The notes: generated by a model from the letters alone, not told the origin. Positions 1 through 12,081 are shown, counted from the stretch's first letter. The stretch: 64,000 nt of DNA from Poronia punctata (GCA_022579005.1 MU401626.1:1-64000); one strand, 5' to 3'. Program-made: numbers and translations.

Positions 1-3000
1 TTAAATTTTATATTATATTAAAAAGCTTATTTTTAAATAATATAAAAGCTTTAAAAGTTATATTTAATTTAATTTTATATATATATATATATATAATATA
101 TATAAATAATTAAATATATAATATTATTTTAATATTAAACTTATATATTACTTATAAAATACTTTTTTAAAAAATGTAAATAAAAGCTTTTAATATAATT
201 ATACTAAAAAACCAGTATATAGGCAGCATATTTACAGCATATGCTAATAATGTTTAAAAACATAGCGTTAAAAATTAATTAAAAGTCTTATATTAGTTAA
301 AAACATACATATTATAATAATATTTACATTACTTATGCTTTGCCTATACTACAAGTACGCTATGCGTATGCTGCGCCTAAGTATAGCTATGTTCTATATT
401 TAAAGCATAAGCAAGACATATAAGTAGCATACTTACAATATATGCTAACAATATTTAAAAACATAGCGTTAAAAATTAATTAAAAGTCTTATATTAGTTA
501 AAAACATACGTATTATAATAATATTTACATTACCTATGCTTTACTTATATTATAAGTATACTACGCGTATGCTGCGCTTAAGTATAGCTATGTTTTATAT
601 TTAAAGCATAAGCAAAATATATAAGTAGCATACCTATAGCATATACTTATAGTTATTTAATATATAGCATAAAAACCTAATTAAACGTTTTATAATAATT
701 AAAAATAAATGTTTTAAAAGTACTTATTTTGTTTATAATTTGCTTATGCTATAAGCAAATTATAAGTATACTACGCGCATGCTATGCTTATATATTATAA
801 CATATATACTTATAGCATAAGCATAATATAAGCACAATATATGCATTGTTTATTTTATTACTATATTTAAACATTTTATTTAAATTGTTTAATTTTTTTA
901 AAATAATTTAATTAAACTTTTATAGTTATATATATATACTAAGCCTATGCTTTAATTTAAATAGCTTCTTTTAAGTTTTAAAGCTTTGTAATTATTTCCT
1001 ATGCTTTTAAGTTGTTTTTTAATATAGCTTGCACTTATAACTTTGCTTTACGCCTAGCCTTTGCTTAGCATAGGCGCTTTGCTATTTTAGCTTTTTTTTA
1101 AGCTACTATAGCTTTAATATTTGCTTAAGCTATTAAAGTATTATTTTTTTTACGCCTTTTTAATAAAAACAAAGTAATTACTTAAGCATATGCTATACTA
1201 ATAGCCTAGCTAAACATTAGTAACTAAGCTATATTTAGTTATAGCATATATTAAGCATATAAAAAAGCTAAAAGGTTTTAGCTAACTATTAGTTACTATA
1301 TTAAAATAAAAAGTATAAAATAGTTAAAAAAAAGACTAGCATTTAGTTACAAAGCTAGTTAGCATATAGCTAGCATATAATAATATAATAGTAAGCTTAG
1401 CAGTAAAAAACTTAATAATTTACTATATATACTTTATATAAACGTGCTACTAAGTAAGTTAAAAGCTTTTAATAATAACTTATTATTAGATTTTATTAAA
1501 TTAACGTTTAAGTTAGCTACTTTTATAAGCATATGCTTATTATTTGCTTGCTTATATAAGTTTTAAAGGTTAAATAGCAACGTTAAATGTTTTAGCTTAT
1601 GCTTAGCTTATTATTATAAACATATATTACCTTGCTTAATATTTTAAGCTAATTAGTTTATTTTTTTTATTAACTTTTAATACTATTTAGTATTATATGC
1701 TTTTTGCTATATATGCTTAGCATTAAAAGCGCGTTAGTATGTTTATAAACTAAGTATATTAGCATATAAGCAGCATAAGTATAGCATATGCTAGGTTTAT
1801 ATATATACTATAGTATTGCTATTAAAAGTGTTTACTATTAACTTATATTCTAGTTATATATAAAATATAACCTTTTAATAATATTATTATTTTTACATAT
1901 AAATAACTTAGCTATTAATAGCACTTTAAATTTGCTAGCTATAAGGCTAGCAATAATTTAATTAGCATTTTTATTTTTAAACTAAAACTAAAGTTTAAAA
2001 AATTAATTACGTAAAGTTTGCAAATATATAGCATACGCTGCCTTTATGCTTAAACTTTATAAAATATAAAGCTAATAAATAACTAAATAAACTAAAAACT
2101 TTTTTTAAAAGTTATGCTTAATATATACTTAGCAAAAAATAAGCAAATATTATAAATGTTTTTATTATATACGTATAAAGTTTAACGTTTAAAGGTATGC
2201 GCTAAGCCTTATAAACAAGTTAGCTATAATATAAAATATATTTATATATTAAGCAAATGTATACTATATGCTTGCTTGCTATTTATATTATATATAATAT
2301 ATTATATTATATTAAAACTACTAGTAATATAGTACTAAGTAATAAGCTAGCTAAATAGCTTGCTTATAACTTTAAAAATTAACTTAAATATTTAAGCATA
2401 TGCTAGCTATACATTAGTTATTATAATAATATAAACATAACTTTTAGCACTTAATATAATAAGTTAATAAAAGTAAAATATATACTTTATAAATAATAAA
2501 TATACGCTGCTTTTTTTAGTTTTAACTTATAATAATAAATATATTTAGCTTATTATAAATAATTTTAAATATTATATTTATTTATAAATATAGCTAGCAT
2601 ATAAAAGTAATAGCTTAGGCTTATATATAGTATATAATAATATAGTTATTATTTTTTAATTAGTTTATGTGCTAAATAAACGTTTTAAACCTTAAACAAC
2701 AAAAATTAAAGTAGTGCTTTTAAATTATGCCTAGCATATAGTTAACGTATGTTTTGCAAATATAGTATATAAAGCAAAAGTTTATTTATACTTTTAAACT
2801 ATAACCTATTAAAATATTAAAATAGCTTTTTTATACGTAGCATATATACTATATAGTTATAATAATTTATGCTTTGTACAAGCTTTATAAGTAAGCTTAT
2901 ACTATATTATTAAAGCAATAGTTAAATATAAAAAGTATACTAAATAGTAGCTAAAATTAAATTATTAGCATATGCGCAGTATAAGTATAGCATATATATT

Positions 3001-4935
3001 ATATACTTAGTATTTTACTTAGTATATTTGTTTTTTAAATTGCAGTTTATAAGTTTTTTTATAATTATTATAGCGTTTTATTTAAATAAAAAAAAAAGTA
3101 GTTATAAGCTTTTTTTACAATAAGCACAACATATAATATGTATATAGTATTTTATAAAATATATATGTTAAGCTAAGTAAAATATATTAAAAATAAAATA
3201 ACCTTGCTAAGTTTTTATAAGTAATTATATACTATATATGCTTAGCTTAAGCAACTATAAGTAAAGCAAAGCTTAAAATAACTTATAGCAATACTTTTAA
3301 CGTTTTTGCTTATTGCTAACATATATATATTACTTTTACTTTTGCATAAAATATGTTTTATATATGCTTTTTAAGTACTTAATATTAATAGCTTTAATTA
3401 TTAATAAATATTTAGCAAAGTGCTAATTATTTAAATTAGTTTAGTATAAATAACTAATTTAAAGTTGCTATATTTTATTAGCATATATAAAGCATATATA
3501 AAGCAAAAGCAAAACATAAGACTTACTTTAAACTTATTACTATATATAGTAAAGTTAACCTTATAACATATTTTATTATATATATTTAGTATAATATACT
3601 TTATAGCATAAGTATTTTAAGCTTTTTTAAAAGCAAAATAAAACCTAATTAAAATTAGCATATATAATATATATACAAGGCATATGTTTATTATACTTTT
3701 TAGTATTATTTTAAATAGCTATAAACAATATTATATATATAAAAAGCTTGCTACCTTGTTTTTATAATTTAAATACTTTATATAACAAGATTTTGCTAGT
3801 TTTATAGCATATAAAGTTTTTATAAAAGTATTAGTAATAGCTAACACTAAAGCATTTATACTTTTAGTGCTAGCACTTATACTTAACGTTTTTATGTTTG
3901 CTTTATATATAGTTAGCATATAGTTAGCTTATACTATATACAAGCTTAAAATAAAAAAATAATATAAACTTATAATATATTAAAATATAAAGTATTAATT
4001 TTAGCTAACTTATAAGTTAAATATTAAACTTAAACTATATTAGTATATGCTATATATATATATATAAGTTTTATATTTTAAATATTTTATTTTATATAAA
4101 TTTATAAATTTAAGCTATATTTATATGCTTAATATTTGCTATAAAACTATTTTCTAGCTAAATAAAATATGCTATTTTATTTATAAATATATTAAAGTAT
4201 AGTAGTATAAAGTAATAGTTTTTTATATAATAAAATAATATTTTACTAAAGCTATAATAGCTTATAATAAGTTTAAATATTTAAATAGTTTTTTATATAG
4301 CTTATTAGCATTTGCTAAGTATATACTTTAAAAATTTAAATAAATATAAGGTTAAAGCTTAGTACGCTTATAAAGTTAAAATTATTTATTGCTAAAAATT
4401 AGTTGCTAATATAAAGCGTAAGCTTTATATTATTTTTTTTATTATTATTTAATTTTACTAAGTTAGCTAACAATAGTAGTTATACTAAAGCTTAGCTAGC
4501 TATTATAACTAATATAATATAAGCTTATAGCTAAAATTAGCATATTATTAGCATATGCGCAGCTTTTATTTATACTTATATTATTTAGCAACCTAGTTAC
4601 TTTAGTATTAAGCTATTATAAAAAGTTGTAGTTTAAAATAGCTAATATTATAAAAAGCTGCTAAACTATGCTATACGTATACGTAATCTAAGTTAGTTAA
4701 TAGCTACGTATGCTACGTATGCTTTATATATGCTAAACGTTTTTATAATAGTTAATTAATTAAATATTTAAAGCAACGTCTAGTTTACGTATGCTAAGCA
4801 TATGCGTAATAGTTTAAAATTAAAATCTTTTAATATAACAAAAATTTTTTAAAAGTATTAAAGTACATAGTATTTATTACAAGCTGCTATAATTAGCTAG
4901 CATAATTTACTAGTACATAAGTAGCGTATTTTTTA
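1..4935. repeat. AT-rich, mutation-decayed block with no genes
   Basis: By eye fewer than about one base in five is G or C, stops occur in every frame, and no reading frame looks like a protein. The only ORF of note (3731-3919, minus) is low-complexity and is not believed. Repeated words such as AAGCATA, TATGCT and TTAGCTA suggest old repeats worn down by transitions. The block ends abruptly at about 4935-4990, where normal composition resumes. TpC and GpA are almost absent while CpA and TpG persist. It is most likely RIP-like mutated transposon or repeat DNA in heterochromatin; the original element cannot be recognised. Confidence 0.85.
223..825. repeat. Tandem repeat, about 201-base unit, three copies
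   Basis: Copies begin at about 223, 424 and 625, a period of 201 bases. Copies 1 and 2 align throughout, and every difference noticed was a C/T or G/A transition. Copy 3 is more diverged but keeps the start (GTAGCATAC) and the later TACTACGCGCATGCTATGC-like segment. Transition-only divergence between tandem copies is what RIP-like mutation leaves. Confidence 0.8.
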
Positions 4936-6429
4936 ACCCCCTTAGAGTTACCAGTACTAAGCTAAACTAGCGCAGTTTTTAACCCTTGCCAAGCTTTTAG
5001 TTACCTTCCGTAACCTACAACCCGCTCTCCAAGCGGCCGGCCCTGTGCAACAAGATATAAAGATATAGAGATCTTTATTTTAGCTACATAATAGTGCTTT
5101 CTCTAGCCACCTACAACTCCCTCAAAGATTTGTGTAATGCTAATGTTTAAGTATTTTATTTCTTATATCTCAGGAAGTATTTGACTAAAATAAGCGCGTC
5201 ATATCAAACAGCCCAACGCGTTTGTATAATTACCTACTTTATTGGCGGTGGCTTATCCACGGCCATGCGCCACAGTGCAGAGTACGCCACACGTTTACCA
5301 GTCGGCAGTTGCAACCGCCAAGAAAAACTGCTACTAAAGGTGTGCGATGGGCTTTAAAGAAGCGCGAGGTAATGCTGCACTTATAAGGCCTACTGGGACC
5401 CGGAGAGCGGCCTTTTCAACATTTCTGGGGGGAGAGAGCGTGGGATGGGCTAGGTTTGTAGAGAAGACAAGATTCTTTACAAGGATATGCCCAAGGTAAT
5501 TACAACGAGGAAAGAAAGTAGGTGTGGCATTGTTTAGAGCAGGAGGAGCAGTATAACCGGGCGGCTTGACTGTTCTGTTTTTCTCTTTTTCTAATACAGT
5601 ACATAGGTGGGTTAATAGGCCGATGGCAAAACGGAGGGCCGGCGGCTACAAAATATGGGCAGCAAGACCGGCAGGCCTGCCACTGCCGCACTGCTACAAT
5701 AAGCCAGTGCTTCTTGTACCGAGTTCCTAATATTGTAATAGGCATATATTCGTGCCTCTTTTAGAGTTTGTAGGTTTGTCATTTGACATTGGTACCACTA
5801 TCAGGCACTAATAACCACCAAATGATCAACCTGCAAGATTCAAGAAACTGTAGATTGGCTACCTTAGTTATGAAGTAGAATAAATTTTGCTCAAAGCGGA
5901 CTTCAAGGCTTGAGGAAGGACCTAATACAATAGATGAAGTGTCAACCTTGAAAAGTTGGAAGTCCTAGTATATGGTACTAATTGGGTGGAAACTGTGAGT
6001 TGCTAGGTACATGTATGAACTAAGGGGTATGGATATCAACATACGATGCCGTACCTGCCCAAGGAATGAGCAAACATTTGAAGTACCAGACGTGACTTAC
6101 AGCAGGGCCCCAAGAGAAAGCCGCTAAGTGCTGTGATACTCTGCTAAAATGTACGTACCAATTTTCGTCCTGTTTGTGCACACTCTGACAAGGAACAAAA
6201 GTGAGGATATCTTAAATTTAAGGATAAAGACAAAACCACCCGGTTTATCATCATCAATTCAATAACTTCACTTTACAGTCACTCTACGCAGTCTTCCTAC
6301 ATCAAAGAGCTTTACAACTTTGCGTTCTCTAAGTTATAAAAGGAAATAATACTTTCTAGTCGGCCCTACGGCATATCCTGCTAACAAGTTATACACATTG
6401 CGTTAAGGGCATCGAGAGTTTTAATAACC
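4936..6429. other. Transition zone without a supported gene
   Basis: Composition rises to normal over the first hundred bases. Two similar stretches containing TTTTTAACCC lie at about 4930-4985, at the edge of the AT block. An 81-codon minus-strand ORF at 5500-5745 has no recognisable features and is not called. Nothing else supportable is seen. Confidence 0.5.
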
Positions 6430-6960
6430 AAACGTTGAAGAAACTCGTTGAAGATCCTCAACAACAACAATAACAGCGTCAAGCAAAGAACAGGTTAAAC
6501 TTTGTTTACAACAAGCCGTTGAGAAAGAACGTCGAGGACTTACAACAAGGCGGAGAAAAAGCACATCAAGACTACAATCATAGCATCAAGAAAGCAGCGT
6601 CAAGAAAACACGTTAAAACTTTGTTTACAGCAAGCTGTTGAGAAAGAACGTTGAGGACCTACAACAAGGCAGAGAAGCAGCACGTCAAGACGACAATCAT
6701 AATAACATCGAGAAAGCAGCGTCGAGAAAACACGTCAAACCCCGTTTACAATAAACCGTTGAGAAAGAACGTCGAGAACTCCCAACAAGGCAGAGAAAAA
6801 GCACGTCGAGACCTATTAACAAATTGTCGAGGAAGAACACGTCGAGCCCCTTTCTAAACAAGCCGTTGAGAAAGCACGTCGAGGAAGAACACGTCAAGCC
6901 CCGATCTAAAAAATCCGTTGAGAAAGCACGTTGAGGATTTACAACAAAGTGTCGAGCAAC
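6430..6960. repeat. Degenerate tandem repeat, about 120-base unit
   Basis: A core GTTGAGAAAG-A/C-ACGT-C/T-GAGGA recurs, with GAGAAAG at 6521, 6640, 6761, 6868 and 6920. Spacing is 119, 121, 107 and 52 bases, so the array has about three full units and then shortened ones. Between cores the words ACAACAAGGC, GCAGCGTCAAG and TTTGTTTACA also recur. The array ends about 20 bases before the ATG at 6982 and probably forms the promoter or leader of that gene. Copies differ mostly by transitions. ORFs on both strands through the array are by-products of the repeat. Confidence 0.8.
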
Positions 6961-6981
6961 CAAGAAAATTTGTCTATAAAT

Positions 6982-8065
6982 ATGGCCTCTTCTTCCCAGA
7001 CCTTTACCTCCTCCTCCTCCTCCTCCTCTTCTTCTTCTTCTTCTCCCATCACCGCCAACAACTTCATTCTCCAAAATTACCCTCGGCTGTGGACAGCAAT
7101 CCAACAGCTCGATAAGCCTGCCGGTAAGCAGCAACTGTTCCCTCAATTGAAACTTGTTGGTTCTGCAAATATAAACTGCTAATCTCGTAACGGTCTATCC
7201 AGTGCGCGCCAGACTGGGGAAGTTATTCCCCCAGTTCATCCAACAAATCGGGAGCATGGCAGAGCTGATGGCGATTGATCCGGCCAAAACGAGCCGCGAG
7301 ATTCGCGAACTGCTCAGTTACCTGAGTTACAGTGGCGAGGGCAAGGTAAGTAATGTGATACGCATCCCTTCTTGTTGATTAGAGAAGCAATTTAACCTTT
7401 ACTAACACACTCTACTTTAACCTAACTTAGTTGGTTGTCTTTCTCTTAGACAACAAGTACGTCTGGTACAAGCAACGAACCCGAGGACCCTTCCCAGACG
7501 TCCCTCTCATCCTACTCAACATGGTCAAGATTGTTGAGTCCCTTTACGTATACAACACGCGTAAGGGGAATGGATGGGAGGGTACCAACGACGTCGAAGA
7601 CATCGAGGAGACGATGTTTGGTGGAACCCTCCGACTTGCTTACAAGAAGGAGACGAAGAAGGCGGTATGTGTCATATGCATTCCTACACCAACTGTAAAC
7701 TATATGTATTGACAACCTTTATATAGGACTTGATCTGGGAGAGTGCCCAGACATGGCAGGGGAACTTTGTGGAGCTTACTGATGGCATGCTCAATGCCAT
7801 CAAGGCCCCCGAGACATGTCCAGAAGGTAAGCACACGATAACTATTCTCTGATCAGAAGCTGATACCTAGTGACCAGACATGTTCTCATGTGATCCTGAG
7901 GCCACGAAGCCTCATGATGAGGAATACGAGGACATGGAGTACTACGAGCTCCGGCCAGATCCGGTCGGGCTTGACTTCCCGTCAACAATGTACTCCTACG
8001 ACAGGATCTTCGGGGGCTGGAAACAGCTACTAGACGGGTACAAGAGCCGTCACCCTTCAGCATAA
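6982..8065 (+). CDS. Unrecognised protein with N-terminal serine run (268 aa)
   Basis: Family not recognised. Five exons fit in phase: 6982-7123, 7203-7345, 7431-7664, 7727-7826 and 7878-8065. All introns are GT-AG (GTAAGC, GTAAGT, GTATGT, GTAAGC donors) and 51-85 bases long. The protein starts MASSSQTF, has a run of about 12 serines at residues 11-22 encoded by a TCC/TCT tract, then a helical-looking region rich in Leu, Ile and Arg. The C-terminal third is acidic (EEYEDMEYYE) and ends GWKQLLDGYKSRHPSA. There is no signal peptide or membrane segment. The ATG at 6982 is preferred over the in-frame 6931 start because the upstream codons are part of the repeat array. Five consistent exons make a real gene likely; its function is unknown. 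Confidence 0.7.
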
Positions 8066-9044
8066 ACCGCTGAAGGGGTGGCGAGGTGGCAGGGCTCCAC
8101 AACCGGCCACGCCACTGTGTTGGTGGGCGTGCAGATTTGAAAGAATTTGCTCGATCATGGGGGAGGAGGATTTACACGGCTCAATAATGTTTAATGTTTT
8201 CCGGTGTTGGGGCAATAACAGCACAACTGCAGATATCCAACAGAGAAACCGATAATACGGTTCTCTTGAAACCCTATATATATCTAGGGGGCTGTGTTTT
8301 GGCACGGAACAGAGACGGTTGGGCGACTTTCTTGAAAGCTTGGATGTTGAGCCCATTTTTAGGCATGGAACGGAAATACATAGACAACTTTCTTAAGAGC
8401 CGGTATCTTGTCTAGGACGGCCAGACTGCACCTATCCAATAGAGAAACCGATAATACGACCATTACAAATACCTCTACAATACAAACAAGATGCTGGTCT
8501 CTTGGATAGTTTAAATAGTATGTTAGAATAATCAACTGTGCAAATCCCTAAACCTATGTCTACCTTGAAAGCGTCTGTTCCTAACTAGCGTTTATAGTTT
8601 ACCAATGTTAACTTGTATATATGTCTTGCTTTTGCTTGTTTACTCGGTAGGTTTCCATACCACTTCAGGCTGTTGGTACAGAGGTACATGTTCTTGTTAT
8701 TCACATACACAACGACGTGTTTAGTTGGGCGATAGGAACAAGCGATAACGAGCTAACCTGGCAGAAGAGCTCTTTATGGAAAGAACGCACAAGAACACTG
8801 TTGTCTCTAACTCTAGTAACGTTAACTTGGCCACCTTGACCTGCGATATTGGCTTTTGTTTACCTTCAAGCTTCAACCATCACTGCCTAACTTCCAAGCA
8901 TCCTAACGCTTTTTTTTTTCTCCCGAGTCCAGCAAGGTAAAGGCAGAGGGTTAATATACCCAGGGAGGCTTTTCAGAGAAAATTAGCAAGCAAGTGCCTT
9001 GATCCAAGTGTTTACATTCAAGAAAACCTGCCCTTTTACACACC
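8066..9044. other. Intergenic, no gene seen
   Basis: Contains only short ORFs without protein character. A short T-run lies at about 8911-8920. The last part is presumably the promoter of the gene starting at 9045. Confidence 0.5.
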
Positions 9045-10087
9045 ATGGCCTACAATCAACCCCCAAACAATGGAGAATGGTTTTGCTTGCCGTGCAATGA
9101 CATCCATGGCGGAGGAGGAGGACCTTGTCCCCTTGTTCAGCAACCCATCGGCTTCGTGCCAGTTTTTGTCGGCCACAGCGGCCAAAGAGGATTCCCAGCC
9201 GACCTTGGAGCCGTTCCCGCTGAAATTGCCCATCACGATTATCGCAGTCGTGCTCCCCTTGCCCTCTCAGTAAGTCTTACTCATCAGTTAGTATAAATCC
9301 AAAGAAGCTTGCTAACACCGGTGTAACACAGCCCGGAACCGCTTACCAAGGAGTTCCCAACTCACCTGCTGCCATCGGCACTGCCCCCCAGGCTTTCATG
9401 CCTGCCCCTACCCGCCCCCACCAAGGTCTCGTCGCCAATTCCTCCGTCCAAGTCTCCTCAAACTACAGAGGAGATCCATCCAATGACGAACCCAACCTCC
9501 TAGACAGGGACAACTGCTCCCTCTGGGTAACGCGACTCCCCGCCGACACCACCCACAAGACCCTCCTGCAAAGCATCCGCAACTGCGGAAAAGTTTACGC
9601 GTGCGTTTTGAACCCTCCCCAGCGCGCCAATGGCCTCGCGGCCAGCAAAATCATATTCTTTGACGTAGCCGGAGCCCAAGCGCTCCTCCACCAATTCATC
9701 ACGGGAGAATTCGTCGTGGGAGGCATGAAGCCTCTAGTCCGCTACAATCGCTTCGGCTGCCGGGCCCAGCCATCCAGCACCCGCACACATAGCCGTGTGC
9801 TCAACATCACCGGCCCCAGCCACATGGTCAACCAGGCCACGCTGACGAATTTGTTTACGGCAAGAAACATCAAGTGGCAGAACGAGGAGGTGTTGGTAGA
9901 GTACACCGACGGTGAGTTTACTCACCTTGAATGGCGATTTGGTGGCTATCGCTACCAGGCAGAGCTTGCCTATAAAGCTATCAGTGAGGAGATTGCAGCT
10001 TGGGATCCGTCTGTTTCGCTTACTCAGCGCGCGCCTGCTTGGAGGAACGTGACTGTACAATTTGGAAAGGATCCTTGTGCGCCTTGA
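9045..10087 (+). CDS. RRM-like RNA-binding protein (326 aa)
   Basis: Two exons, 9045-9269 and 9332-10087, joined in phase 0 across a GTAAGT...ACACAG intron. The ATG at 9045 sits in a good context (CACCATGG), and only this frame joins exon 2; the overlapping ATG at 9070 does not. The first ~145 residues are Gly/Pro/Ala-rich and look disordered. A domain from about residue 150 resembles an RNA-recognition motif: an RNP2-like CSLWVTRLP strand, a helix, and a KIIFFDVAGAQAL segment in the RNP1/beta3 position. A second, weaker RRM-like unit follows (SRVLNITGP onward, then LTNLFTARNIKWQNEEV). The aromatic RNP1 residues are only partly kept, so RNA binding is inferred. The partner RNA and process are unknown. 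Confidence 0.75.
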
Positions 10088-10472
10088 TCGCCGAGTAAGT
10101 TTATCCTGTTATTATTTAGGGGTGTAGGAGAGGTTTAACTGACTACTTATTCAGCTTGTCGTTACGTGGTCGTGAGGTTTCTTGTGCTGGGCTTATGTTT
10201 CCTGGAACCATGGTTATCATGAGGTTGGAAGGCTTATACCACGTACTTTATATACATGGACAAAAAGAAGCATCACAGCACAAAGAGCATGGGGAGAAGG
10301 ATTGCAGTAGTTGGTGGCCAATGGTGGTTTGGTTGTCTAGACATTTTCAGTCAATACAAGTCTGTTTAATAATAATAATAATAAATGCCTTTATTTTCCT
10401 GTTTTCATGTGATCTGTCTACGTAATGGACAATGCTCTCTTTAGGCAGGAAAATGCAAGAATATATCTCAAT
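10088..10472. other. Convergent 3' intergenic region
   Basis: Lies between the 3' ends of the RRM-like gene and the minus-strand GST gene. An (AAT)n microsatellite sits at about 10368-10383. The 89-codon ORF from 10156 has no recognisable features and is not called. Confidence 0.5.
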
Positions 10473-11317
10473 CTACTCTGGAACAACATCAAGTTCCTTG
10501 TAGTAGCGATAGATACCCCACGTGTCATACTTCTGTCGTCTCTCACTTGCAAGATATGTAGCTATATTTGGCCGCGCTCTAACGTCCTCGTAGAGCTGAA
10601 AAACACGGTCGTATTTTCCAGACTCTTTCGCCTGCTTCATTGCTTTGGGAAAAGCGTACTGCGTGCCATCAAGACACTGTTTATGTAATTAGCTTACGGA
10701 AGCACAACCCGATAGCCCCCTTGTGGACAGAAACGATGTCAGGATTCATAAACGTAAAAGGGGCAACTTGCCTGGAACAACACCAAATCGGCATATGTAA
10801 GCATTTCGCCCAAGATCCACGGACCTTTGCCACCCTCCAACACGCTCTGCCAAAACCCCAGATGTTTCGGTAGTCGCGTCTTCAGCCATTCCTTGCCGCA
10901 CTTTATACTTTCCTCCTTCTGCTCTTCCCAGTACATCTCGGTAGAAATGGGATGATGAGTGCTGTGGACCTCGTTCAACAGGCCATCGAGAGCAGTCTGT
11001 GCGAGGGCATTGACCCTATACGCATCATGTTCTGATGAGCCAGAGAGTCCAAGCTTATTGCCCAGGTACATGAGTATGTTGCTCGTTTGAGAGATGACGA
11101 GATCGCCGTGCTTGAATAGTGGGGGAGCATAGTATGGCGGGTTCCCTTCTTTGCGTTGTAAATAGTCTGTAACGTAGTCTCGTGCTGTCTCAAAGGTAGG
11201 TAGTGATGCTGTATCAGTATATGGCACGCCGGCTTCCTCGAGAGCAAGCCGGATCATTTCACCTCGGCCTGGAACTCCCTTGTAGTAGATGAGTTCGTAA
11301 GGGGCTTCCATTGACAA
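10473..11317 (-). CDS. Glutathione S-transferase (249 aa)
   Basis: Transfers glutathione to electrophilic substrates in the cytosol. Exon 1 is 11317-10772 (182 codons) and exon 2 is 10676-10473. The thioredoxin-fold N-terminal domain begins YELIYYKGVPGRGEMIRLAL, the layout of sigma/alpha-like GSTs, with the catalytic Tyr expected among the first residues. A QTSNILMYL segment matches the usual S/T-containing glutathione-binding turn. The all-helical C-terminal domain includes LTYADLVLFQ, matching the conserved N-capping/hydrophobic staple region (normally T/S-x-x-D). The intron joins CAG to GCAAGT, a GC-AG intron. Using the next downstream GT shifts the frame or needs a poor donor. Without splicing the ORF ends early (ASCPFYVYES). 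With it, exon 2 gives a normal GST tail (DGTQYAFPKAM...). The gene is convergent with the RRM-like gene. Confidence 0.88.
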
Positions 11318-11933
11318 TAAAGAAGAACGTAGCTTAGGGGCTTCAGCTGTGTGATTTGCTCAGGTTAGGTGGCTAGCAGAAATCCGGAGAATAAGCAGAT
11401 GAGAAAGGGAGAGCATTAAGTTGTAAGGGTATTCGGAGTTAAGTTCAGGCAGGGGAGGTTGATGCCAAGCCTCAAGAGCCAACAGAAAGTGATGCACCCC
11501 ACCCCCGCGGTTACTTATTTTGGTAGCGCCCGTAGGGGGGCACGTACGGAGACCAAGTACAACTTCGATTGTATCTTTCCTATCAGCAGCAAAGTTCCAG
11601 GAATCCTCACTCAGAATGGGGAGTTCTCCGGCTGCAGGGAAGCGAGGTGCAGTAGAAGATCAACCCCTTCGTATACCATAGTAATGTTATAGGCAACAAC
11701 CCTACTATCTGCCCTGGAAAGGCTGATCCGTGACCCCTTGGTGGTGGCACTGGTGGGCCAACTGGCCGAGCAAACTCACGTATTGGGCAAGTAGGCAGAC
11801 TTGTCACCTTGCAGCCAACAGACATACCGATGCTCAGCCTTCACTTTTGGCCCATAAGTGGCCACGGCAGGATTAAACGTGGTGCCTCATCTCTGATGAC
11901 TCCTTGTCAGTCGACCTTATTGTATGGTAGCTT
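11318..11933. other. Divergent intergenic region, GST and kinase-like genes
   Basis: No coding signal. It should contain the promoters of the minus-strand GST gene and the plus-strand kinase-like gene. Short ORFs on both strands (for example 11607-11825) lack protein character. Confidence 0.5.
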
Positions 11934-11940
11934 TATATAA
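11934..11940 (+). promoter_or_regulatory. Probable TATA box of the kinase-like gene
   Basis: TATATAA lies about 140 bases before the ATG at 12082, a sensible spacing for a fungal TATA box plus leader. No other TATA-like word competes in the last 200 bases. This is by position only. Confidence 0.45.
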
Positions 11941-12081
11941 AACGGATAGCAATATACCTCGCCCTCGTCCTTTTCTTTATAACACGCCCACTGTCACTTC
12001 AATCCCAATGCTTTTCGACAAATACAGCAAGTTCAAGCTATTATCCCATTCCGAGCTTCTTCAACACTCTATAACATAACA

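Noticed and set aside
3731..3919. 62-codon ORF within the left AT block
   Set aside because: Low-complexity Lys/Ile/Ser/Ala sequence from AT-rich repeat words; chance ORF.
5500..5745. 81-codon minus-strand ORF in the transition zone
   Set aside because: No domain, signal or splice pattern, and residue use looks random.
6430..6960. CRISPR-like array
   Set aside because: The unit is about 120 bases and repeats as a whole without unique spacers, and the genome is eukaryotic. It is a degenerate tandem repeat.
6697..7146. 149-codon minus-strand ORF across the 120-base repeats and the serine tract
   Set aside because: It is produced by the tandem repeat and the complement of the TCC/TCT run. Its Gly/Arg run and repeated RGLTCF words follow the DNA repeat, while the plus-strand five-exon gene explains the region better.
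10156..10425. 89-codon ORF after the RRM-like gene as an extra exon
   Set aside because: The RRM frame ends in a stop at 10087 before any donor, and the ORF has no family features.
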